From Bdellovibrionia bacterium (lineage in GTDB: Bacteria > Bdellovibrionota > Bdellovibrionia > Bdellovibrionales > JAGQZY01), in the NCBI GenBank assembly GCA_030424715.1, contig JAUHWH010000001.1:620001-684000 (forward strand): a DNA stretch of 64,000 nt, read 5' to 3'. Below are positions 36,421 through 45,327 of this stretch, piece after piece. Position 1 is the first letter of the stretch. Each line of letters begins with the position of its first letter. The position numbers and the translations under genes are program-made. The notes under the pieces are model-generated. The model worked only from the letters and a program-made list of their open reading frames with translations, ran no database searches and was not told the DNA's origin.

Positions 36421-37285
36421 TCAGGTTGACCAGTTTTTTTTCAAAAAAGCGTCGGCTTACCACCTTTCCTGTATTCGCATTATAACGGCCCTTTTTTTGT
36501 TAGTTTTTTGCGAAAGGTACTTTGACGGTCTCGAGATCGCCTACTCTGCTGGTAATTACGATGCTGTTGGACTGTTTAAAATTCTTCCAACACTTATCGA
36601 TCTTGAATTTCTGAGAAGCATTCAGGTCGTCTGGCTAGTCTCTTTACTTTTTCTTTTGTTTGGCTTTCTTACGCGTTTTTCAACGATATTGGTTTTTTTG
36701 ACATCGCTATTCGTACTAGGGTATCGAAACAATTTTGGAAAGATTGATCACGACTCCCATCTACTGCTCTATATGCTCTTTGTTTTTTGTTTCAGCCGAT
36801 GGGGAGATGTCTTTTCAATCGACTCTCTTTTCAGGCCCAAAAAGCCAGTCTCCGAGAGTTGGAGGTATCGGTGGCCTGTGGCTCTGATCAATATCACTAC
36901 TGTATTGACTATGTTTACCCTTGGTGTTCAAAAGTTGTATTTCGAGGGCCTTGAATGGGTTTTTTCGGACAAATTTTATCTTCTCATTTATAAAAATCCA
37001 GGCATGACGGTTTTTGGAAAATTTATCCTGAATCAAGACCTCTGGGTTTCCGTTGCGCTTGCTTTCTATAGCGTTTTTGTTGTCGAATGTCTTTCACCAC
37101 TCGCTCTGAGTAAGAAATTTTCAAAAGTCTTTCCCGTTTTATGGTCAAGCTTGCATGTGGGGGTATGGCTAATTCTTGGGGGGCACCTAAACTTTTTCTC
37201 ACAAGTGGTTGTCTATCTCAATTTCTATGACCTGTCGTTTTTCCCTAAAGTCATCGCAAAGCGCCTTGGGGCCCATAAAACCTGA
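36404..37285 (+). CDS. HTTM domain membrane protein (module 2)
   Basis: This 293-residue polytopic protein has about seven hydrophobic segments. SAYHLSCIRIITALFLL and the VLGYRNNFGKIDHDSHLLLYMLFVF region fit the HTTM family, the membrane domain related to vitamin-K-dependent gamma-carboxylases. KLYFEGLEWVFSDKF is a further family-like segment. The large extracytoplasmic domain of the eukaryotic enzyme is absent. ATG 36404 lies inside the partner gene, indicating translational coupling. The reaction, if any, is unknown. Confidence 0.65.
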   Translation: MKKIFDQVDQFFFKKASAYHLSCIRIITALFLLVFCERYFDGLEIAYSAGNYDAVGLFKILPTLIDLEFLRSIQVVWLVSLLFLLFGFLTRFSTILVFLTSLFVLGYRNNFGKIDHDSHLLLYMLFVFCFSRWGDVFSIDSLFRPKKPVSESWRYRWPVALINITTVLTMFTLGVQKLYFEGLEWVFSDKFYLLIYKNPGMTVFGKFILNQDLWVSVALAFYSVFVVECLSPLALSKKFSKVFPVLWSSLHVGVWLILGGHLNFFSQVVVYLNFYDLSFFPKVIAKRLGAHKT

Positions 37286-37351
37286 TTTGAAGACAATGGC
37301 ACTTGCGCACGGGCTTGATACAGCGGCTGGGTAGCCGTACAAACATCAGGT

Positions 37352-38506
37352 CTAGACGGACTTTTTTCCATTGCTTGGAGACTTATTAGTTTCACCTTGC
37401 AGAGCAGGCCGATCTTGAGTTTGAGATATAATTGGGTTCGAAACAGTACTGCAAGTTCTTAGACAACGGTAGAGTTTTTCATCTGAGTTGTGCCAACTTT
37501 GCTCAAGGTCCGATGCAAAAAACGGGTGCTGGAGAAGATCTTCCCAGTTTTGAGTTCTTAAAGAATTAAAGTCTTTTTTGTACCGGTTTTCTATCCATTG
37601 TATCGTATTTTTTGCGATAGGACTGAGTGGTAGATACATGTCGCTGCTTAAAAAACAACAAGGGTGCACCTCCGCTCGGGCGTTCACGTATATTCTTTGA
37701 AACTGAGTTCTATTGAGACATCTAATTTCAGTAGCTTTGATATCACTGGTTGCATTGCCCTGGTAAAGTGGTTTTTCAACTTTATTTTTTATTTGATTTT
37801 GAAACTGCTTCGATTCGGGAGGTTCCAAATAGTACTCTAAGTTGCCTTCTCTATCCCAGACCGGGTATTTGTTGGGGCCGGCCGGGCTGCGACTAAAACG
37901 CGAGGTTTTTCGTATTCTAAAATGTTTGAAGCCCACTTTTTTGGCTAACTTTTCGGCGTCTTCTATCTGATGTTCGTTGTGTTTGAAAACTAGAAAATCC
38001 CATCGAGCGTGTCCCCCAGTAGAGATAAAGGCCTCAGCATTTTCCAAAATCTTTTCGAAATTAGTTCGTCTTCTATAAATCGAGTTGGTGTCCGAGAGGC
38101 CGTCGATACTAAAAACGCCCAAGTCGGTTTTCCTGTAGTATTGGTGTTGAGACTTATCACCAAGGAGTTTCCCCAACTCAGCCCACCAAGATTTGGATCG
38201 AGCGCTTCCGTTAGAGTAGAACTCAATCGTGGCGTTTGTCTGTTTTTTGGCGATCTCCACGAAGGGTAATGCATTGGGATGGGCGGCTGGGTCCCCGTGT
38301 GTTCCACAAAAAAGAATATTTTTAAGATTCAGAAACTGTGGATCAAAAACTTTCTCGGCGTCTTCGCTCGTCCAATCACTCATTGCTAAACCTTCGGCGT
38401 CTTTCCCACCAAACTGGTTTCGGGAACACATCGGGCAGGCGGCATTGCAACGGTTGGTTACTTCTACATGTAGTTCTTCTAAGGTTGTAAAGTTTTGATA
38501 AGCCAC
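37352..38506 (-). CDS. Radical SAM protein with C-terminal twitch-like module (type 1)
   Basis: This 384-residue protein has CNAACPMC (Cys20/24/27), CGTHGDPAAHPN with GDP in the GGEP position, FSIDGLSDTNSIYRRRTNF and FKHNEHQIEDAE. The C-terminus holds IRCLNRTQFQRIYVNARAEVHP then CC, and CLRTC. The first Cys to CC distance is 20 residues, one more than in its type 1 relatives. Its ATG overlaps the stop of the SDR gene by one base, so the two minus-strand genes are coupled. Confidence 0.87.
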   Translation of the reverse strand: MAYQNFTTLEELHVEVTNRCNAACPMCSRNQFGGKDAEGLAMSDWTSEDAEKVFDPQFLNLKNILFCGTHGDPAAHPNALPFVEIAKKQTNATIEFYSNGSARSKSWWAELGKLLGDKSQHQYYRKTDLGVFSIDGLSDTNSIYRRRTNFEKILENAEAFISTGGHARWDFLVFKHNEHQIEDAEKLAKKVGFKHFRIRKTSRFSRSPAGPNKYPVWDREGNLEYYLEPPESKQFQNQIKNKVEKPLYQGNATSDIKATEIRCLNRTQFQRIYVNARAEVHPCCFLSSDMYLPLSPIAKNTIQWIENRYKKDFNSLRTQNWEDLLQHPFFASDLEQSWHNSDEKLYRCLRTCSTVSNPIISQTQDRPALQGETNKSPSNGKKSV

Positions 38507-39093
38507 TACAGGGTCTCCTGGATGGGATCGAGGCTAATAGAGTTGATATTGACATTATCGGGTTGTTGCAGAACCCACTCAATTATAGCGGCCAAATAGT
38601 CGGCGCTTATTTTTCGTACGTTAGGGTGTTTGGTTTCGGTTCGGGGTGTATCAAGGTAGCCGGGGCTTACGTAAGTGATTCGAATGCCCGAGGGCGAACT
38701 ACCATGACCGCCGAGGGCCGCCATACTCAGATTTCTACAGTAGGCTTTTAGAGCCTTTTTTTCGATGGGATATAGCCAAGGGGTTCCTTTTACGGGTGTG
38801 TCCGCGGTACTCCCAATGCAAACTATTTGTCCGTGGATATTTTTAGAAATCCAAGAAGAATAGATTCTTTCGAGCAGAAGAGTTTGTCGGAACTGTGACA
38901 GACAGCTACAGAGAACTATGATATCAAAGTTGATTGAGTCTTGTGCTAGTTGTTCTCGGGTGTCGTAATTCGCCAAGTCCGATCCAGAGTCGGTGCGACT
39001 TACAAACGTTGCAGTGGGAAACTTTTTCGACAACGCATGGGCGAGGCCATAATTACGATTACCAACAATGAGAATAGACTTCGAGTTTTCCAA
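38506..39093 (-). CDS. Short-chain dehydrogenase/reductase-like protein
   Basis: This 195-residue protein is short for the SDR family (usually about 250). ILIVGNRNYGLAHALSKKFP is the dinucleotide-binding region, with a relaxed glycine motif. IVCIGSTAD and YPIEKKALKAYCRNLS supply the catalytic Ser and YxxxK. YVSPGYLDTPR is the PG motif. It would reduce or oxidise a carbonyl or hydroxyl with NAD(P). It is the promoter-proximal gene of a two-gene unit with the type 1 radical SAM gene at 37352. Confidence 0.72.
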   Translation of the reverse strand: MENSKSILIVGNRNYGLAHALSKKFPTATFVSRTDSGSDLANYDTREQLAQDSINFDIIVLCSCLSQFRQTLLLERIYSSWISKNIHGQIVCIGSTADTPVKGTPWLYPIEKKALKAYCRNLSMAALGGHGSSPSGIRITYVSPGYLDTPRTETKHPNVRKISADYLAAIIEWVLQQPDNVNINSISLDPIQETL

Positions 39094-39202
39094 TCGTTCT
39101 CCCCGGGACTATTAAAAGTTCCAAAACACTTCACTCTTGCATATTGTTGGTGATTGTTAAATAATTTGTTTTGGAAAAACCCGACTAGCGCGAGGAGAGC
39201 TA

Positions 39203-39964
39203 ATGTTACAGCGTGAAGTGAAAGATGGCTCATTGGCTTCTGTATTTGTCGACAAAGAGTTCGTCATTGAAGCCAAGGGTGAAATGAAGACGATTATTCC
39301 TTACTCATCGTCATGGAAAACCTTGCTCATTCAAGTTTCAGGTGGTCTAGACAGTGCTCTCCTGCTTTTTTTAACCGCGAACTTGCTCAAGGAAAATGGT
39401 TCGTCGGTAAAGATATTGCCCTTTAGTTTAGAAGTACCAACGAAGGCCAAGGCATTAGACAGTGCTCGTCGCATCATTTCAACCGTGAAAGAACTCACTG
39501 GTTATCAGTTCTTTGCAGAGAGTTTTGAGTATGAGATTCCTTTCGAAAAGTCGACCTATAAAAGGAAGGATGACGCATTTTTGACACAGCTGAGAAGGCT
39601 CTACCATGAAAATGCTTTCTGTTTTGAATTCAACGGGAATACCCGAAATCCTCCGGCTTCGGCCCGATGTGATTTTCTACGGGATTTTACTCGCGAATCT
39701 TTCCGAGACCATCGAACTTCTATATACAATGGTGCGGAATCAGCCAGCCCACATGCCATGATTGATAAGAGTGGTATTGTATACTTGTATAAAAAATTTG
39801 GAATCCTGGATTCATTAGCAAGTCAGACGGTATCTTGTGACGCTAACATTGAGGATGTTGCGGCGCACAACCTTGATATCCCCTGTGGAGAATGTTGGTG
39901 GTGTGAGGAACGGGCTTGGGGGTTTCGAGAAAATAATATCATCGATCCCGCAATCAACCATTAA
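39203..39964 (+). CDS. QueC/ExsB-like PP-loop ATPase
   Basis: This 253-residue protein has the PP-loop SGGLDSALL, which binds ATP and adenylates a carboxylate or similar group. Near the C-terminus, DIPCGECWWCEERAWGF together with an upstream Cys (VSCDAN) forms a four-cysteine zinc site like that of QueC (7-cyano-7-deazaguanine synthase). The distance between the first and second Cys is longer than in QueC. No queD, queE or queF neighbours are present, so preQ0 synthesis is not supported. An amide- or nitrile-forming role on another substrate is possible. Confidence 0.6.
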   Translation: MLQREVKDGSLASVFVDKEFVIEAKGEMKTIIPYSSSWKTLLIQVSGGLDSALLLFLTANLLKENGSSVKILPFSLEVPTKAKALDSARRIISTVKELTGYQFFAESFEYEIPFEKSTYKRKDDAFLTQLRRLYHENAFCFEFNGNTRNPPASARCDFLRDFTRESFRDHRTSIYNGAESASPHAMIDKSGIVYLYKKFGILDSLASQTVSCDANIEDVAAHNLDIPCGECWWCEERAWGFRENNIIDPAINH

Positions 39965-39967
39965 AAT

Positions 39968-41416
39968 TTAAATTTCCCTCATAAGTTCAGCGGTTTCGGG
40001 GCATAGCTCTTCAAAGCTTGTTCCATGAATTTGGTCAAGTCGCCGAGTGTACTTCCAAAACTTTTCGTTTAAGTGGGAGCTGTCTTTGGCAAACATCACA
40101 TTGGTGTAATTGTCTAAGATCGTATCGAAACGCTTTATTACCTGCTCCGTCAGAGTTTCGTTTTGCTCGGAGAATAGGTTCCATTCGAAGGCGTGCTCTC
40201 GAAATTCTTTTTTTTGTTTTTCAAATCGAGCTCTAATTAAATCTTTGCTGCGTCTAGGGAAAGTTTGAATGGAAAGCTGTTTGGGGTTGGACAGTGGGTG
40301 TGGAGACATGATCTCTCGACCAAGTTTTGATTGGTTCACCCGTTCAAATTTTTGCTGAACGATCCACTTCATCATTTCTGGTAAGTGAAGAAGATTATAA
40401 ATCTGAATCGTGGCTGCCCACCAAATGCGATAATTCCCCGGGGCTGAGTCTAAGTTTTTAATGTTTTCCGCGATCTGCGGCCAACGACTTCCCGAGCGAA
40501 TGTAATCGTTGAAAGCACCGATCCCGTCGATACTCATACCAATATCAATTCTTCTGAAATGACTCCAGATTTCTAAAATTTTTGGTGTTATTACTGTGAT
40601 GTTGGTATTGTATTCCAGGATTAAGTTTTTCGAATACCCCTTTTCAATACAGTGCCGAAGCAGATCAAACTGTTTTTCTATAAGCAGGGGCTCTCCTCCA
40701 GCGAGATAGATTCTTTGCAGTTTGGGCAAATACTTTTCCAATTCTTTCCAAAAACGGGGAGACTCATGCCAAGTGTAAGGGTCGCCTTCTACATAGAACT
40801 GACCATTATTGTCTTTATGGACCTCAAGTTTTCGATCGCCCTCTTTAAAGGTGGAGTGACCATAAACTTTTTTTTGTAAGCTGTACCAACGGTCACTTTC
40901 GGTGGAGCCGCACATCCGACATTTTAGGTTACAACGGTTGCCAAATCTCAGGTCAAGGTAGCGGACGGGGAACATCTCTTCGTCAATGGTGCCGTCACTA
41001 GATGTGTGTTTGTTAAAGAGGTCAAAATTTTGCTCGGGCCAAAGAAACTGTTCAGCATGCCGACGACTGTAGATTCCCGCATCCTCTTCTCTGTAGCAGC
41101 GCTGGCAGCCCGGGTGTCTTTTCCCCTTGAGCATGGCTTGCCTTACGTCTTTTAACAATTGGGAGTTTTTACCTGCGGCGATCGAGTCGTTCTCCAAGCT
41201 CAGCGGCTCTCCCTTGTCGTTGGTTAAAATACCCCGCCCTGGAGACTGGTGGGCATGGCAGCAGTAACGAAGATCGCCGACACTTCTTACGCTCATTCCA
41301 ACCCATGGCTGAGGACACCACGTGTCATTGATCCTGGAAGCCTGTGGTGCGCCGTCGGAAGTTTCAGCGGGAGAATCCTTAGTTTCTTTAATGTGTTTAA
41401 AAGCACTTTTAAGCAT
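39968..41416 (-). CDS. Radical SAM protein with N-terminal twitch-like domain (type 2)
   Basis: This encodes 482 residues from ATG 41414-41416. A longer reading to 41689 would run through the divergent gene and adds no family sequence. Cys34 in WCPQPW, Cys52-Cys53 18 residues on, and Cys104-x2-Cys107 make up the N-terminal module. The barrel has RFGNRCNLKCRMC (Cys162/166/169), LAGGEPLLIEKQF and SIDGIGAFNDYIRSGSRW. It is closest to the protein at 22051. The start codon is only 14 bp from that of the divergent type 1 gene. Confidence 0.87.
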   Translation of the reverse strand: MLKSAFKHIKETKDSPAETSDGAPQASRINDTWCPQPWVGMSVRSVGDLRYCCHAHQSPGRGILTNDKGEPLSLENDSIAAGKNSQLLKDVRQAMLKGKRHPGCQRCYREEDAGIYSRRHAEQFLWPEQNFDLFNKHTSSDGTIDEEMFPVRYLDLRFGNRCNLKCRMCGSTESDRWYSLQKKVYGHSTFKEGDRKLEVHKDNNGQFYVEGDPYTWHESPRFWKELEKYLPKLQRIYLAGGEPLLIEKQFDLLRHCIEKGYSKNLILEYNTNITVITPKILEIWSHFRRIDIGMSIDGIGAFNDYIRSGSRWPQIAENIKNLDSAPGNYRIWWAATIQIYNLLHLPEMMKWIVQQKFERVNQSKLGREIMSPHPLSNPKQLSIQTFPRRSKDLIRARFEKQKKEFREHAFEWNLFSEQNETLTEQVIKRFDTILDNYTNVMFAKDSSHLNEKFWKYTRRLDQIHGTSFEELCPETAELMREI

Positions 41417-41430
41417 GATAGATTTTCCGA

Positions 41431-42495
41431 GTGTATATACCCTTGGAAGAAATACAAGAGATTCAACTCGACCATACAAGTCGATGCAACCTAGAGTGCC
41501 CCCAGTGCGCGCGAACGACGAAGGGGTGGGCCAGTCTTCCCCAGAATAAAAATCTAGATTTGAGCTTAGATGATTATAAAATTCTACTAGAGCCTTTCCC
41601 AAGGAATAAATTAAAGGTTTTTCACTGTGGAAACTTTGGAGATGCATTAGCAAGCCCAACTTTCGATGAAACCCTTTCCTACACTGCATCTCAGGAGCCG
41701 AGAGCTATTGTGATTGCAACGAACGGTTCTATACGATCGTGCAGCTGGTGGGCCGACTTAGCGTCAAATCACAAAGACAGGCTTAAGGTGATCTTTTCGA
41801 TTGATGGTCTTGATAAAACAAACTCAGAGTATCGTGTTGGGTCGTCTTTTAAAAAGATAATGGCAAATGCAAAAGCTTTTTTAGATAACGGCGGCAAAGC
41901 TCGTTGGGATTTCATCGAGTTTAAACATAATTTTCATCAGATCGAGGAGGCGAAGAAGCGAGCTTCTGACATGGGGTTTCAAGAGTTCAATGTTAAGTAC
42001 ACAGCCCGTTTTGCTGTCGAGAATAAGACGAGACAGAGCTCGAAAAACAATGGGGTCTTAGAGGATCGAAAGACAAATCATAATCAAAAAGACTTCGCTG
42101 CAGTTCAGAGCCAGTACGGATCATTTGATCAGTATGTCAATGAAACCACGATCGACTGTAAATACAAGCGTGGACGTAAAGTCTTTGTCGATATGAACAT
42201 GCGCCTGTGGCCCTGCTGTTGGTTTGGAGCCCCCCTTTACCTTGGAGAGCACACAAAACAGAATCAAAGCTTTCAGCATCTAGTGAAGATGTACGGTACG
42301 GAGTTCAATTCCTTGCGAACTCACGGCTGGGGGGCTTTAGAGCATGAGTTTTTCCAGTCCTACTTAGAAAATTCGTGGGAAAAGCCAGATGATAAATTTC
42401 AGAGAATATACACCTGTGGGAGAACCTGTGGTGGGAAGTTCGAATTTAGCAGCGGGTATGGTCGAAATCAAAATGTGACAACTGCGAGACTATGA
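41431..42495 (+). CDS. Radical SAM protein with C-terminal twitch-like module (type 1)
   Basis: This encodes 354 residues from GTG 41431 with a weak ribosome site. The motif CNLECPQC lies at Cys19/23/26. The GDP variant reads GDA here (HCGNFGDALASP). FSIDGLDKTNSEYRVGSSF and EFKHNFHQIEEAKK match the type 1 set. The C-terminal DCKYKRGRKVFVDMNMRLWP leads into CC after 19 residues, and CGRTCGG follows. It begins a plus-strand run with the B12-type and type 2 radical SAM genes. Confidence 0.87.
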   Translation: MYIPLEEIQEIQLDHTSRCNLECPQCARTTKGWASLPQNKNLDLSLDDYKILLEPFPRNKLKVFHCGNFGDALASPTFDETLSYTASQEPRAIVIATNGSIRSCSWWADLASNHKDRLKVIFSIDGLDKTNSEYRVGSSFKKIMANAKAFLDNGGKARWDFIEFKHNFHQIEEAKKRASDMGFQEFNVKYTARFAVENKTRQSSKNNGVLEDRKTNHNQKDFAAVQSQYGSFDQYVNETTIDCKYKRGRKVFVDMNMRLWPCCWFGAPLYLGEHTKQNQSFQHLVKMYGTEFNSLRTHGWGALEHEFFQSYLENSWEKPDDKFQRIYTCGRTCGGKFEFSSGYGRNQNVTTARL

Positions 42496-42503
42496 GGTGA
42501 TTT

Positions 42504-44021
42504 ATGACAAGCGCTGACATTGTTTTTGTGACCCTACCAAGGTTAGAGCTGCGAAGCCCAATTACGGCGCCGGCCCTTCTAAAAGCCCAGGTGGAAAGTA
42601 AGGGTTTTTCGGCGCGCTGTCTCGATTTTAACTTGGAGCTCTGGCACGCCCTTGATTCTGAGAAGTTTGGCGATCTTTGGTTTGATACAGACCTCACTTT
42701 CCGCCACAAAGAAAGATTTGAAGTGTTTTGGAATGAAGAGCTTCGAAGAGAAGCTGATAAATGGGTAGGTAAGATATTGGCGATTAATCCTCGGTGGGTT
42801 GGGATTACAATATTCAGTCAGCGCAGCAAGTGGATTACAATCAAATTTTGCCAACTACTTAAAGCCCAGATTCCCGCGATTAAAATTGTCACGGGTGGTG
42901 CCTATTCTGAACGGGTGAGTCCTAGTCTTTACGACAAAGGGTATGTTGACGCTTACGTAGTGGGCGAGGGGGAGAATCCAATTGTTGAGGTCCTGCGAGG
43001 CAACTTTGACGCACCCGGGATTAACGGCAGGGCCGCCGAACAAATAGAAGATTTAGACACCTTGCCCATCCCCGACTATAGCGATTTCGAGCTAAATCGG
43101 TACCCACAGACATGGAGTTCGCCGAAGATTAAAGATGAGTCAAGAATGGGAACAAACTTTATATATATTACGGGCTCTCGTGGCTGTGTTCGCAAGTGTG
43201 ATTTTTGTGATGTGCAGAGCCTCTGGCCAAAATTCCGCTACAGATCGGGTGAGCACATCGCGCAAGAGATGATGGAGCAAAACAGTCGGTTCGGTAGCAA
43301 GCGCTTTCTCTTTACCGACTCTTTGATCAACGGGTCGGTTCGGCAACTGAAAGATCTATCCTCGACACTTATTAAGTATAGAGAGTCGGGAAAGATGGGG
43401 CCGGTCAAGTGGCAGGGTCAGTTTATAGCTCGTCCCGAGAGACACATGAAAGATGACGTTTATAAACTTATGAAAGAAGCTGGCTGTTTTTTTGTAAGTA
43501 TCGGTGTGGAAAGTGGTTCAGAGTCTGTCCGCAACGACATGAGAAAAATGTTTGACGACGAGGCCTTAGAATTCACATTCAAAACTTGTGCAAAGTATAA
43601 CATTCAGATGGCATGGCTGTTGCTTGTTGGTTACCCGACGGAGACAGAAAAAGATTTTAGAGAAACGCTAAAACTTCTGGAGACCTACAATTGGATCAAT
43701 CAGAAAGGCTTGGTTCGGAGTGTGGCCTTGGGGCCGACCCTCGATATTGTCCCAGGATCACCGCTCTATCATAGACAAAAAGAAATGGGCATTCAGTGGG
43801 ATGATGCTGGTAATTGGGTGTGCGGCAATAACACCCGTCCAGTGAGAATTCGGCGATGGCTAAGGTTGAAAGAGAAATGTCTTGAGCTAGGTTACCCCAT
43901 TGTGGAGAAAGCCACAGATCACCTACATATGGAGCTTGCGGAGTACGAGAAAAATTCTCGCCTCACGACGCCCGCCTGGGACCAATTTAACGAGAACCCC
44001 GGTGATATGGGGCGAGTGTAG
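42504..44021 (+). CDS. B12-binding-type radical SAM protein
   Basis: This 505-residue protein has an N-terminal Rossmann-like region (IVFVTLPRLELRSPITAPALL, VTGGAYSERV, DAYVVGEGENPIVEVL) typical of cobalamin-binding radical SAM proteins. I do not see the DxHxxG motif that ligates cobalamin, which is often lost in this class. The radical-SAM motif GSRGCVRKCDFC gives Cys228/232/235, and FVSIGVESGSESVRNDMRK follows. Known relatives include methyltransferases and cyclases. ATG 42504 has AGGTG upstream. Its stop shares a base with the next gene's GTG. Confidence 0.85.
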   Translation: MTSADIVFVTLPRLELRSPITAPALLKAQVESKGFSARCLDFNLELWHALDSEKFGDLWFDTDLTFRHKERFEVFWNEELRREADKWVGKILAINPRWVGITIFSQRSKWITIKFCQLLKAQIPAIKIVTGGAYSERVSPSLYDKGYVDAYVVGEGENPIVEVLRGNFDAPGINGRAAEQIEDLDTLPIPDYSDFELNRYPQTWSSPKIKDESRMGTNFIYITGSRGCVRKCDFCDVQSLWPKFRYRSGEHIAQEMMEQNSRFGSKRFLFTDSLINGSVRQLKDLSSTLIKYRESGKMGPVKWQGQFIARPERHMKDDVYKLMKEAGCFFVSIGVESGSESVRNDMRKMFDDEALEFTFKTCAKYNIQMAWLLLVGYPTETEKDFRETLKLLETYNWINQKGLVRSVALGPTLDIVPGSPLYHRQKEMGIQWDDAGNWVCGNNTRPVRIRRWLRLKEKCLELGYPIVEKATDHLHMELAEYEKNSRLTTPAWDQFNENPGDMGRV

Positions 44022-45211
44022 TGAAAAATTCTAGATTAGAAAAGTTGACGCAAAACAACTCATTTTGTTCAATGGCGTGGAACCATCAGTTTTTAGACCC
44101 AACGGGGCGGGTAAAGCCCTGCTGCCGCTTCGAAGAGCGACACAGGCCACCCGGGCATAGTCTTGAGTCTGCGGAGTTGTCCGATCTTTTTTGGGGTCCG
44201 TGGATGAATCAAATTCGCGAACAAATGTTGGCTGGCCAGAGAGTCGATGGCTGTCGTCGCTGCTACGAGGAGGAAGACTCTGGTAAGAAGAGTTTGCGGC
44301 AGAGGTATAACACAAGTGAAATGTTGCCGATCGACGAGCTTGTTGATGTCGAGCGTCCACATATCCGTTGGATAGAGCTGGCCATATCCAACAGCTGTAA
44401 TCTTGCTTGTCGAATGTGCGATAGCCGCTATTCTTTAAAGTGGTTCAATGAAGAAAAATCATTGTGGGGTAAAACTTTTAATAAAAGGCGGGTGTCCCAG
44501 ATGGACATCAATACAATAAATCCTTTCTTAGACGAATTAGTTCACTTGAAATTCACCGGCGGTGAACCTTTAATAACCCCAGATCATTGGCGGTTGGTAA
44601 AAAAACTTGTGGCTGAACACGATAGCGCCAAAATACTATTAAATTATAGCACCAACTGCACGATTTTTCCCAAACCAGAGTGGATTGAGCTATGGGGTCA
44701 GTTTAAGTTTGTGGAATTTGCATTGAGCTTTGATAGTGCAGACCCCCTAGAAAGTGAATATATCCGATGGCCCAGTCAGTTTACAGATACTGAAAAAACA
44801 ACCCGAGCCTTCATTGAACTCGGTAAAAAAAGTGGTTTCAAGTCGTTTCTACGAACCACCACAAGTATTTTGAATATATGGCACCTCCCGGAAACCATTC
44901 TTTGGTGGATAGAAAACTGTGGTCAGGAAAATCCAACCATCAATCCCACTCATCTGACCCATCCGAACTATTTGTCCATAACAGTGCTGCCCGAACCTTT
45001 AAAGCGAAGAGTGGAGCACAAGTTTGTGGGATTTATTGACCGAGGCGTTCCCGACAAAATGAAGAATTGCCTGCAACATATGATCAATCATATGAACTCG
45101 GTAGACAATTCTCACCTCCTCGAAGCCTTCAGAAGTTACATAGAAAAAACGGACAGTTACAGAAATCAAAGCTTCCGAGACCATTATCCGCATTTCGCGT
45201 CTCTTCTCTGA
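44021..45211 (+). CDS. Radical SAM protein with N-terminal twitch-like domain (type 2)
   Basis: This encodes 396 residues from GTG 44021 (TAGTG overlap with the previous stop). Cys16 in FCSMAW, Cys34-Cys35 18 residues on and Cys78-x2-Cys81 form the N-terminal module. The barrel has CNLACRMC (Cys126/130/133) and FTGGEPLITPDHW. The SID motif is altered to LSFDSADPLESEYIRWPSQF. It ends with DSYRNQSFRDHYP, corresponding to the D-x-x-R-G tail, so the gene is complete. It is the last radical SAM gene of the island. Confidence 0.87.
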   Translation: MKNSRLEKLTQNNSFCSMAWNHQFLDPTGRVKPCCRFEERHRPPGHSLESAELSDLFWGPWMNQIREQMLAGQRVDGCRRCYEEEDSGKKSLRQRYNTSEMLPIDELVDVERPHIRWIELAISNSCNLACRMCDSRYSLKWFNEEKSLWGKTFNKRRVSQMDINTINPFLDELVHLKFTGGEPLITPDHWRLVKKLVAEHDSAKILLNYSTNCTIFPKPEWIELWGQFKFVEFALSFDSADPLESEYIRWPSQFTDTEKTTRAFIELGKKSGFKSFLRTTTSILNIWHLPETILWWIENCGQENPTINPTHLTHPNYLSITVLPEPLKRRVEHKFVGFIDRGVPDKMKNCLQHMINHMNSVDNSHLLEAFRSYIEKTDSYRNQSFRDHYPHFASLL

Positions 45212-45327
45212 AGTCTGCCGCGGGATTAGCCGACGTTTCTGAGTACTATCAAAGGATTGATAAGACAGTTGGTTTTTTCGGAGCTCAAGCCTTCTAGGGA
45301 GCTGCGGGAGACGCCGTGTTTGTGCGG

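Noticed and set aside
39203-39964. Authentic queC
   Set aside because: The PP-loop and Cys site are QueC-like, but the cysteine spacing differs and no other queuosine genes are present, so no gene symbol was assigned.
45067-45297. Plus-strand frame running from inside the 44021 gene past its stop, ending YYQRIDKTVGFFGAQAF
   Set aside because: The last 30 codons look protein-like, but there is no start codon or ribosome site and the 44021 protein already ends in the normal family tail. A frameshift is therefore not supported.
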